Of a DNA stretch of 64,000 nucleotides, positions 54,652 through 64,000 are shown one piece after another. Made by a program: the position numbers and the translations under genes. The notes under the pieces are model-generated. The model made no database searches and was not told where the DNA came from. It worked only from the letters and a program-made list of their open reading frames with translations. The stretch covers positions 2,976,001 through 3,040,000 of the forward strand of contig NC_085850.1 in the NCBI RefSeq assembly GCF_020906515.1, given 5' to 3'. This DNA comes from Vanrija pseudolonga. Lineage: Eukaryota; Basidiomycota; Tremellomycetes; Trichosporonales; Trichosporonaceae. Each line of letters opens with the position of its first letter. Position 1 is the stretch's first letter.

Positions 54652-55044
54652 ATGTTCAAGTCGTTCGCCCCCCTTGCCCTCATTGCCCTCGTGGCCTCGT
54701 CGGCCATCGCCTCGCCCGTCGAGATCGAGGACCGCTCGCTCGATGCCCGTGACGGCCAGGCCTTCCTCTCGTACTGCACCAAGTCGCGCGGCAACTTCAA
54801 CGCCGGTGCGCTCTCGACCACCGTCGACCAGTTCTGCGGCACTGTCCGCGCCTGGGACGTCCGCGGCTCCAAGGACGTCGACGACGGCTTCAAGCTCACG
54901 TACCGCGACGAGCAGGGCGGCGGACCCGACGAGTACTGCGCCACCGCGTACCACTGGATCGTGGACAACTGCGCGTCGCAGGGCAAGGGCGGCTTCTACG
55001 GCGTCAACGCCATCTCGTACAAGCTCACCCGCGGCAGCCCTTAA
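54652..55044 (+). CDS. Small secreted cysteine protein (130 aa)
   Basis: Single coding exon after a leader intron. The first 20 residues (FKSFAPLALIALVASSAIA) are a signal peptide with an expected cut after SAIA. The mature protein is about 110 residues with four cysteines (42, 62, 96, 107), enough for two disulfide bonds, and has conserved-looking blocks QFCGTVRAWDV, DEYCATAYHWIVDNC and GFYGVNAISYKL. It resembles the general class of small secreted fungal proteins. I do not recognise a named domain. The strong codon bias, TATA box and leader intron suggest high expression. A role outside the cell is the only safe inference. Confidence 0.85.
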   Translation: MFKSFAPLALIALVASSAIASPVEIEDRSLDARDGQAFLSYCTKSRGNFNAGALSTTVDQFCGTVRAWDVRGSKDVDDGFKLTYRDEQGGGPDEYCATAYHWIVDNCASQGKGGFYGVNAISYKLTRGSP

Positions 55045-55295
55045 GCGAGCAAGCGCAGGCGCAGGCGGTGTACGATACGATAACAGCAGCAAAGGACAAT
55101 GATTATCAATTGCATCTATAGTGAAAGGACGTATGCATGGTCCGATACATGTATTGTGCGGGGTCGAGGATCTGGCGCGTGGATGGATGGGTAGCCACAC
55201 TCGCTACACAAACAAGCTAACGGATGTCACCACGCGGATCCCATATCGCTATCTCTCCATTGTCCATCCATCCATCAACGACAACACAACACATT

Positions 55296-55928
55296 ATGCC
55301 ACCAAGAAAGACCAAAACAGCGCCCGCCAAGCCGCTACAAGGCACGACAATAGTGATCTGCGGCACCTTTGAGAGGCCGAATACGCTCGCAACGCTCACC
55401 GAGCGAGTCAAGGCGCTGGGCGGCGACACGCACCCGACCGTCACCAAGGCCGTCACGCACGTCATCAGCTCCAAGTACTACTACGATGCAAATGGGGCCA
55501 AGGTGCGCCCGGCGCTGGGAAACGACAAGGTGAAGATCGTGTCGTACGACTGGCTCGTCGAGGTGGAGAAGAAGGGCGAGAAGGTGGACGAGGCGAGGTT
55601 CGTGTTCAAGGCCTTGCCGGCGAACCCCGTGGGCGGGCTGGACACCTTGGCTGCTACTACGGCTGCTATCGAGGACAAGAAGAACGGCAAGAAGTGCTCT
55701 GCGCCAGCGGATGGCGAGGACAAGGCGCCCAAGAAGGCGGCGAAGGCGGATGGTGAGAGCCTTGTCGTAGTGAAGTGCTGACCGGCAGCCAAGAGCACAG
55801 CCTCGACATCCACCAAGGCAAAGGCAGCCTCGAAGGACAAGCCGGCCCCCAAGGCTGCTGCGACTGCGAAGACCAAGACGGCGCCAAAGCCCAAGGCTGC
55901 ATCGAAGGCCAAGGCGAAGGCGCCGTAG
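55296..55928 (+). CDS. Small BRCT-domain protein with H1-like Lys/Ala tail (198 aa)
   Basis: Exons 55296-55752 and 55789-55928, intron 36 nt (GTGAGA, CTGAC, GGCAG). Unspliced, the frame would end at 55781, but splicing adds a 46 residue tail of KAKAAS/KPKAAS type that is clearly biased to Lys and Ala, so I take the spliced form. Residues about 14-105 form one BRCT domain: GTTIVICGTFE, VKALGGDTHPTVTKAVTHVIS (part), and KIVSYDWLVEVEKKG with the invariant Trp. BRCT domains bind phosphopeptides or DNA ends in repair proteins. The basic tail would bind DNA. No ligase, polymerase or PARP domain is attached. It is likely nuclear. Confidence 0.85.
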
Positions 55929-58871
55929 ATCGACGACCTGAGCATCTAGTCCCCATCTCGCTGCGGCGACCGTCACGGTCCACAGCCTCCCAAGGCAGCT
56001 GTGCCGATCCTTCGACAGGCTATGGCACCACTACACCCAGTGCCCCTCCTCTACTCAGCCCAGACCATCACCACGGGCGACCAGCCCGACGCTGTATCCA
56101 ACTGCATGCAACACATCCTTCTCCCAGACCACATCCACCGTCAACTACTGCGGTTGACGGGACTGGACGTCACTCGTGGATGTCATGACGTACTAAAGCG
56201 TGCTGCCCGCGTGATTCCCTCGTGGCGCAAATGGCCATGTGGAAACCACGCCGTTCCTGTTCCTCTGCGCCTCTGCAACGATCAGCCGAGGCAAATGCAC
56301 CTCTCCGGCGTCACGCACCGGTATATACGCCGACGCGCCGACCTTGACGCATGCTTAAAAGTCTCTCTGAGCCGCGGCACCCAGTGAACACACGCGTCGG
56401 CCATTGCGGGGCCCGGGGTCGGGCCCTGGTGGGCACCCGCGCGGCGCCGAGCTAGTGCGCGGACGAAGCGCCACTGATTGACGCCACTTGGCCCGGTGCG
56501 CGCGGCTGCTTGCACCCTCCCACCCCCGGGAGCGCGCGGGTTCCAATGTTGTTCCAATTTGCCCATGTCCGCAGACTCAGACTGCACTGTGTGACGTGCA
56601 CACCGAGGTGGTAGTTTCACCTGCTCAATATGCCTCGGTAATGCCATGGTGCGACGGTGAGACTGAGACGGGGGTTTTATTGCTTGCGCTAGCTGTGTGA
56701 GCTGCGTGCCAAGGCGGGCTAGTGCATCGCCGAGCGCGTCGACGCGTAGACTTCTGCAGCCATGCCATCTGCTGTCAGATCCTCTGAGTGTGCCCCGCGC
56801 GCGCCGTTACGGCACTTCCGTCTGTTCCCAGTGGTGTAGTCTGCACGCCACACGCACACCCGCGAATCTGCGCATCTGCGGCGCGGTCACTCGCCGCTTA
56901 ACAGACAGCGCATCAGGCAGCAGCAGTTCTGGGAATGAGAGGTGCGTGTAGAGGAGGCCTAAGCCGCCGTCCACCATTCCGCTATCAAGTCCCCCAGTTT
57001 TTGCCGACGCGCGAAACGCCTCGCCCTCCCGAAGCGCGTCCGGCTAGCCCCAAGAAGTACGCGTCTGCACCGACGCCAAGTCGTACTCGCTGGCTTTGCG
57101 AGGAATTTGTGCCAAGGTAGTGAGACCTGCGTGTGAGCAGCGATACCACTCTCTCTGCTCTCCTCACGGCGACCCGGCGACGAGGTTCAGCCGATGCTAA
57201 GATGCATCCACATGCCAGCGCGGGGCCTAGTTCTCGAGGCATTGTAAGCGTCAATACGGGCCTGGTCGCAACAACACCAGCCACGAGCGAGCGAGCCACA
57301 AATACAAAACAAGCTTTCATCTGTCGCCAAGTCCGCTGCCACTAACCTCGTCCGAAGCCCGAAGGTGGAGCGGGAGGCACGGCGCGCAGCAGCTTGGTTG
57401 GTGCGGTGAGTGTATGCGCACGCTCGCGCACTCGCTCGACGCCGAGCCCGCCCCGCCGAAAAGCGCCGCGACATCGAAGCGAGGGCAGGTGACAACCCCG
57501 CAGGCCGCTAGTCTATATGCCGGTCATGCCGGGTCGGCCAGGCAAGTCCAGGCACTCTGCTCCACCACCGAACAAGCACCAGTTTGGCTTGACAACAGCT
57601 AATTGTGGCCCACATGCTGCTCATTGTCTTCCGTCCGACACGCCGCGTCCGAGGTCGCCGCGTCCGACGACCATCGTCGTCGAGCCTCGAGTAGTCGTCG
57701 CAATTGAAAAAAGGAACGAAGATGCGTCAGCACGCACCAGGAACAGGGCGCGCCAGCCCACAATCCGACGAACAGTACGGCATAGGGACGAGGCGAGCCC
57801 CTCTCCCCTCTGCTGTTGTTCCCTCCCAGATCTGCACCGCTCCACAGGACAACAGAGTTGGAGGTTGCGTTGTTTGGTCGTCTGCATGCGGCGAATAGTC
57901 TGCCCTGTGACAGCATGCCCCCCTTGCCAGGTTCGCACCTTCTCTCGCCTGATTCGTAACCTCTCGGCAGCGCAAGGCGAACCTTGCTGCATACTCGGGT
58001 TTATGTAAGCTGCCCTCTGTTTCGGTTTTCCGAGGCGCACGCGAGGCGAGCAGTCAGCTAGGCGAGACGAGGCGGAGTTGGTGATAAGGTACACCGAAGG
58101 CACACCGGCTGTAAGGAAGGTAGGCAGGCACAGGGGACGCACATGCTCGCATCGTATCCGACTGACAAAGGCGTCGCCGTGAGGGGGACAAGCGCGGTGG
58201 GCGGATTGTAAGAAAAAAAAAATTGGGCAGGGGGCTTGCTTGCGTTGTTGGGGCGGAGCGGTCTTGTGGCCTGCGGAGAGGCATCTCCCTGTGCGGAAAC
58301 GGGGTTCGGGATGTGGCATGGAGACAGACGTAGTACGCCGCTCACTCGATGCTAGGACTGGGACGACAGACGCAGGCAAACTAGACGGAGTGGGGGTGAG
58401 TGAGCCTGGGACCGCCGACACTGTTGGCACAAACAAGGTTGGTCACATCAGTCGGGCGACATGTGGCACCTCACCCAGTACCTCTCGGACAACCCAAAAG
58501 CCTGCTCGTGTTCCCGGTTCTTCGAGTCCTTCTCGGACCTCTATGCTTGAAGCTTGATGGCGAGTGGGTTTTGTTTCCCAGCCCACTGGGCGGACGTGCT
58601 GCTCGCCAAGTCGTTGCATGACGAGAATCCGCTGCGGCGGATGTTGGGAGGGTACCACCTTGACAACAGCCGCATTGTGGCATCGGGGTCCGTGTCAGGT
58701 TGCTGCCACGAAGGCTTGATTCCCCCACTGCCCACACTCCTATTGTCTTCTGCCCACTCGAACTCTCAGAGGCGGAAGGCGATGCATTCCAAGCAAGGGA
58801 CACTCTAGTGAAGCACAGTAATACAAGATTTTTATGGCAATGATGACAAGTAAAAGAGGAGAGAAATTACA
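55929..58871. other. Long gene-poor stretch between BRCT and HypX-like genes
   Basis: About 2.9 kb. ORFs in it (for example 57621-58436 minus, 271 codons) lack third-position bias and any recognisable motif. An A run of ten bases lies at about 58213-58222. I see no tRNA, no repeat family and no remnant that I can name. Confidence 0.4.
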
Positions 58872-61800
58872 CTAAGCGGCGACCACCTGAGGGCGCTGAC
58901 CAGCAGGGCGCTCGGGCACCTGGGGGAAATCGGCAGTGACGTTGAAGAGGCACGGGCTCTCAGTGTCACCCTCGTTGGGGATCATGGGGCGGTTGTACTT
59001 GGGCTGGCCCTGCAGCGTGCGGCGACTGGATCGGGTGCCCATGTCCTCGGACGAGGCCGCAGCCGAAGAGACGAGAGTGGCCGTGCTGGGTGGCGCGGCG
59101 TTGGCACGGGTGTTGGCCTGCGTCTGGGCGTCGGTCCTCAGGTCGTTGCGCGACTTCGAGCGAAACGCATTCGAAATCTTGAGAAGAAAGGAGCCACGCT
59201 GGCGCTTGGGCGAGACATTGAGGCTTGAGCCGTGGGTAATGCCGCCAGAGGGGTAGACCGTGAGAGGACGAGAAGACCCCTTGGGGAAGTCGGCAACGAT
59301 AGGCTTGTGCTCGAGGCCCGCAGCAAAGGACGACTTAGCGGGCACGGGCACTGGCTCAGCGAGCTCGCGAAGGCCGCCCGAGGTCTGCTTCTGAACCGCC
59401 TTCTTGGTGATCGGCGAAGGGCTGGGAGGGGGGTTGAAGCGGGGCTCGGCGCCATCAACCAGGGCGGGAGACGCTGCCTGCGAGCCCGCGTCGGTGCGGA
59501 TGTCGTTTGAAGGCTCCGAGCCGGAAGAGGCGTTGTCCTGCTGGCTCACCAAGACCAGAGGCGCAACAGGCGCGGCAAAGTCGATGAGAAGGCTCTGCGA
59601 AGTGGCCATGCTGGCGGGTGTCTGGAGGCCGACCCACGACCACTCCTCGCCACGAACCCAAGCAGGGGCGTCGTCGAAGCGCGGGCTCTCCTCCTCGTCG
59701 GGGTTGACGATCATACGGTGGTGAACATACCGTGTGGGGGTGCCCTCCGCCTTGACCTTGCGGACAAACTTGATACGGCGGGTGTGGTAACGCTGCGAAC
59801 GGATGGGGTGGAACGAGTCCAGCAGCATCTGCGAGAGCTCCTCGTGACGGTAGTGCACGAGGGGGATGTGCGTCTCGAGGGCGTAGCGACGGCGCTTGTT
59901 GTCACAGAGACGGGCAACAAGCGACTGGGTGTGGGACGGGGCACCGGTCCAGCCAGTGACAGGGAGGGTCCATGGGGCCGAAGCGAACTGCGACGTGCCG
60001 AAGGCGGTGGCAGGAGCAGCGGCGAGGTTGCGGACAAAGTCGACAATGAGGACCTCGGCCTGCTGGGAGGGAATGTCGCGGCCGCCAATGACGACGTCGA
60101 CGAGGCCGAGCTCGCGGGCGCGGACAGCCGACAGGGGGAGCATGTCCTTGACGAGGTGGGTCGCAACCGAGCGGCCACAGCGCTCGACGTACGAGTAGAG
60201 GTGGAACTCGGAGCCGTGGAGGCCCATGGCGCGGTAGGCGGGGTTCAGGACGACGGTGCCGGCCGAGACAACAACATCACAAGCGGCGGCGAGGGCAACA
60301 CCACCGGCAGCGGCGTTGCCGCGGAGGCATGCGACAGTCGTGATGCCGCGCTCAGTGAGCGAGGGGATACCGGCGAGGAACTCGGAGCGCGGCTGACCCG
60401 AAAGGTCGCCCGCAAGGAACTCGACGACATCGTCAATCGCATTGATGTTGGCCCAAGTCTCGCGACCGGGGTGCTCGGCGCTCTCGATGATGTTGAGCGC
60501 AACACCGTTCGAGAAGTACTGGCCACCCATGAGGGCAAGCACCTTGACATCTCCGCGTGCGGGGTCGGTGGCCCACTGGAGTGCGGCAACGAGATGCTCG
60601 CAGCCAGTTGTGGAGAAGGCTCCGTTGCTAATAGTGTATTAGTGTCTGCCGTAATTAGGTCACGCGAAAGTGCGATCGGGGTACACGGGCTGCGGTATGG
60701 GGCAGGTTTCGCGTCGGATTCCCCGATCGCACAAGGCCCAACTCACTAGAAGTCCCAGTATACGAGCTGAACCAGACCATCACCACCGGGGATGGTGCGT
60801 ACAAACACCTCCTGCCAGGTGCCAGGCACCTCCTGGAAGTCGTGGACAGGCCACTCGGGGACACCATCCAAGCGCGAACCTTCGCCGGCGGCAACCAGTG
60901 CCTCTGCCATGGGGACCTTTGCACTGAGCGCCGCCGCCGCCACCGCCTTGGGGATACGTCCGTGCGTGAACCAGACTGCGATGCCGCAGCCATACGAGCA
61001 ACCCTTGCCGTGGCCACAGTCGGCAGTCTTGAACAAGACGGCACCGGAGCGAGTGGCGATCGCCCGTCCAGCGGGGATCGCGTCAAAGTCGGTGTGACCG
61101 GCCGCCTGGATCAGCTGAGACGGAATGTCGGCGGCCCTGAGGTGAATGTGGGCGTCGTACGCGAACATGAAAGACTTGGTCGTCTTGATCGTGCCGCCAG
61201 GCTGTGAGTCACCGCAGTTGATGATGCGGGCGACATCGGCAGCAGTGTGGAGAGCGAGGTCGGGGCGGCGCTGGCCGGGCTTGATCTGGGGACGCTCGTT
61301 GAGCGGTCCGCCCATGAAGGGCTGGCTGTATGACACGCATTGCTGCGCCCAGGTGGGGTCGACCTTGACACCGACGCGTGCGCCGCGGTGTGTGGGGTCA
61401 TTGAGCTTAGCGTACGATTGCTGGATGCGGGAAAGAGCGACAGTCACCGTACGGAGGGTCGCATTTGTCACCGGACCCTGATACAGTGACGACTTGGTGG
61501 TGCGCGACACGTCGTTGAGCGGAAACTGGTCCCAAGCCCAGACGGGGCCGCCGTCCATGGTGTGGTCGGCCTGGAGGACGGTGATGCCCCAGTGTGTGCG
61601 CTGGCGCTCGCTGATGGGCTTGGAGCGGTCGGTGGGAGCCTGCAGTGCAGGCAGCGCCGTCGCGGCGTCGGCGTCGAAACCGCGGTCGCCCATAATGGCC
61701 CAGTCGATTGCAGCTGGTCCAGCATCACCGGGAGGCCCAGGGTGGACGATAAGGGTGAGCACCTGTCGAACGTCAGCTCAGCTCTAATGCCCTTGTTCGG

Positions 61801-62156
61801 TCGGAGACTGGTATAATGGGAGTGCGCCACGATCTGGCCGTCCCTGGTTTGACGAGCCCGCGATGGCCGCTAGGCAGGGTTTCACTTACGTTTTCCCAAA
61901 TCACGTCGGGGACCTTCTTGGTGAGGAAGGGGCAGAGAACTACGTGTGGAGAGTGGGCGAGCACGGCACTGATCATGCTCTCGTCGGACAGAGCGAGCTC
62001 GGTGGACACCTTCTCACAACCCAGGTCGCTGAGGTAGGTCATGACGCGCTGGGTGAGCGAGTTGGCGGCCGAGACGAGGAGGAGGATGCGCCACTTGCGC
62101 ACGTCCTCTGGGATGGGAGGGAGCTCGGCGAGCGAGCGAGCAAGAGGCATGCTCAT
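58872..62156 (-). CDS. HypX-like formyltransferase/enoyl-CoA-hydratase fusion (1012 aa)
   Basis: Exons 62156-61890, 61762-60747 and 60627-58872. Introns are 127 and 119 nt. The N-terminal half is formyltransferase-like: VIWENVLTLIVHPGPPGD (His96 region), AAIDWAIMGDRG, HWGITVLQADHTMDGGPVWAW. The next part is an enoyl-CoA hydratase/isomerase-like domain from about residue 430: YWDFYNGAFSTTGCEHLV, VLALMGGQYFSNGVALNIIE, INAIDDVVEFL, RGNAAAGGVALAAACDVVV, then YHTRRIKFVRK. This order is that of HypX/HoxX, which in bacteria makes the CO ligand of NiFe hydrogenase from formyl-tetrahydrofolate. Fungi lack that enzyme, so the function here is open. A fungal-style Ser/Pro-rich tail of about 280 residues (KRQRGSFLLKISNAFRSKSR within it) is added. 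Likely cytosolic. Confidence 0.88.
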
Positions 62157-63609
62157 GCTGAATGTGATGGGGGGATGAGGTGGATAGAGAGTGAGAGAGA
62201 AGGCAAAAGGAGTGTGAGATGCAATGTGATGCGATCTGGTCTTTGTTCTGCGTCGAGGGAAGGTGGGTCGGCCTGGCTGGTGCTGGGGCTGGTGCTGCTG
62301 CTGCTGCGGTGTGGGTTTGGCGTGACGCGCGGCGGTGACTGGAACAAAGGGAGGTCCGTTGGCGCGAAGGAGGGTGGGGTACTATGCACAAGTAGCAAGG
62401 AGAGACCGGGGACTGGGAGAATGCAGTCGTTGTCGTCTGAATCGGCAGTAGCAGTAGTTATCAATTGACTGGCCAGAGACTAGCGCGCGCGCTGTAGAAA
62501 CACAAGAGGTGTCAGCTGGTCTTGTCCTCCCCTATTCATATTTGGTGTTAATGAGTTTCAAGATCTTTGGCGCGCGCGCAGCGGGGAGAGGTTGCGGTGG
62601 TGTGGAACACCACCAGTGGTGATCCCCATGCACAGTGGCTTCGGGGGGCGCAGTACCAGATCTGACAGATGGTCACTCACGTCGAGCGTTGGTCTCCAAG
62701 GATACAATGGGGGGCAGAGAGACAGTCGAGTCGTCTTGGGAGGGCGAGAAGCCGTGGCGGGGGTTGGGGTATGGTGGGGGGTGTGTGGGTGCCCAAGTCG
62801 CGCAGGTCCAAGTGTGTTTTATAACTGACTAGTTGTTGCTCGGTGACAGGATTTACGAGGTGCGTGAAGGCTGCTGCTTGCTGCTGCTGCTGCTGCTTGA
62901 TGCGCTCATGCCGCGCTGATCATGGCTGCATGGCTGTAGCATTGTCGCCTCTCGCCTGTCTGCCTCGTCTCCCTGGTGCCGCGCAACCACCTACATCAGA
63001 GGCGGCGCCCAGGCGGCTGATTGCGGTTGTTACGGCTGCCCCGCTTTCCGAGCGGCTTGCGCCAGCGGCAGAAGCGGCAGCACCTGGCAACACGAGCGGC
63101 AGCGGCGGCGTCTGCACCTGGTGTGCGGCTCACACGCGACTGCGCGACTGTCGTTGTCTCGCTCGTCTCGTCTTGGGGGCACTAGAAGAGCGACGCCAGT
63201 TGTCATAGTGGTCGTCGTGCGGGAGGGCAGGGTCCACTCTTGGTCGCGCCTCCGGGAGACGTTGCATTGGTGCAGATTCGGCGCCAACGCCAATGATGGA
63301 AGTGCCGCCCATCCGACCCCGATTACGGCTGCGACATAGGAACACAGAAAAAAAAGAGTCTAAGGGTCACACTCCCCTCCAACACGTCAACATGCCAATT
63401 CTATGGGCGTTACCAAATGATCGGGCGAGCCGGCCAGGGCCAGCCCGGAAAACAGGGTGGGGCTTGCAACGGCTGCCGCACGCGGCCAGGGTCTAACACT
63501 ACACACGATATTTTCAACCACCAGACTCCGACACCGTGTCGGGGAAGCCAGCGGGTATGACGGGAGGTGGGATGGCTAATGCACAATAGGGATGGGGCCA
63601 GTTCAATTC
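62157..63609. other. Upstream region of the HypX-like gene
   Basis: About 1.45 kb. A GCT/CTG-rich patch lies at about 62287-62305 and 62875-62900. No supported gene and no RNA gene is seen. Confidence 0.4.
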
Positions 63610-63993
63610 TTAATCGCTGTCGCTTTCCACCTGCGGGTGTCAAGTTAGTGAACGCCTCGTCAGCCCGGAACACGAGCCGGGGAATTTTTCCTGCTTCCAG
63701 CCAGCCGACTGCCGAGTGACGCACCAGTCGAGAACCCCTCGCGCCTTGAGCCTTCTTGGTAAAGCTGATGTGTGTCGTTAGGGCTCTGGAAGGGATCCAT
63801 CACAACAAGGTTCCACTTACGAGAGCTGGGTCTGACGTTGCGGACGGCTTGCGGCCCCGGACGTCTTGGTGGACCTGGCCGAAGTGGCCGCCTTCTTCGC
63901 AGTGCCTGATGGCGTTTTAGGTGCCGCCTTTGCTTTGGCGGCTCGAGACTTTGCGGCTGCCTTTGGAGGTGGCGACGGAGGCTCGTCTGACAT
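63610..63993 (-). CDS. Small basic Ala/Lys-rich protein (77 aa, tentative)
   Basis: Exons 63993-63821, 63764-63725 and 63630-63610. The introns are 56 nt (GTAAGT, CCCTAAC, ATCAG) and 94 nt (GTGCGT, CACTAAC, CGCAG). Residues 1-50 are Ala/Lys/Pro-rich, like histone H1 tails. Then RQTQLSFTKKAQGARGSRL follows, and the last exon gives VESDSD. QTQLSFTK recalls a PCNA-binding PIP box, but the second aromatic is missing. If the last intron is not used, the frame runs on through non-conserved sequence. Likely nuclear. The start near the window edge has good context, so the gene is probably whole. I do not know its family. Confidence 0.5.
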
Positions 63994-64000
63994 GTACTGC

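Noticed and set aside
58213-58222. Pol III terminator (T run on the minus strand)
   Set aside because: No A box, B box or known small RNA sequence could be found next to it.
57621-58436. 271-codon minus-strand ORF
   Set aside because: Composition looks random, no codon bias, no splice or family sign.
63631-63724. Reading the last gene on through this segment
   Set aside because: The frame continues but with a non-conserved, hydrophobic product; GTGCGT, CACTAAC and CGCAG make an intron more likely, though this remains tentative.

Overview
The window is nuclear DNA of a GC-rich basidiomycete yeast-like fungus, most likely a tremellomycete of the order Trichosporonales. I infer this from many very short introns (about 33-60 nt) with GTGAGT/GTAAGT donors and a CTGAC/CTAAC branch site close to the acceptor, from strong C/G preference at third codon positions, and from the protein families present. 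Coordinates for multi-exon genes were worked out by hand from splice signals and reading phase. None has transcript support here.

Layout. 0.4-5.7 kb: four tandem, same-strand paralogous orphan genes. Each has a short basic, nuclear-localisation-like first exon, an intron after it, and a helical or acidic remainder. 5.7-18.6 kb: a P-loop kinase, a small mitochondrial-looking repeat protein, sphingolipid delta-4 desaturase (DES1), a long Ser/Pro-rich protein of unknown function, a 3.6 kb gene-poor stretch, and the circularly permuted GTPase GNL1. 19.2-28.1 kb: five minus-strand orphan genes, three of which repeat the basic-first-exon design. The largest has a 984+ codon frame closed by one UAG, after which the same frame stays open for 240 more codons. 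28.6-37.7 kb: SFH5 (Sec14-like), the arsenite efflux carrier ACR3, two copia gag-like genes, a bZIP factor with two CCxxxxDC motifs, and a YbaK-type tRNA deacylase. 38.5-45.3 kb: a small unknown protein, a mucin-like single-pass membrane protein, and D-amino-acid oxidase with a peroxisomal C-terminus. 45.5-49.1 kb: the divergent RNA-processing pair FIP1 and TPT1. 49.1-53.5 kb: a divergent FAD oxidoreductase and Dal5-type permease. 54.6-64 kb: a small secreted Cys protein, a BRCT protein with an H1-like tail, a large HypX-like formyltransferase/enoyl-CoA-hydratase fusion, and a small basic protein at the window edge.

How they work together. Most genes look like ordinary housekeeping. Three groups look functionally linked: ACR3, a repeated CATCAAATTG motif in its promoter, and the Cys-rich bZIP (possible arsenic response); D-amino-acid oxidase, the second DAO-family enzyme and the permease (nitrogen scavenging); and the orphan cluster, which is the best candidate for something undescribed.
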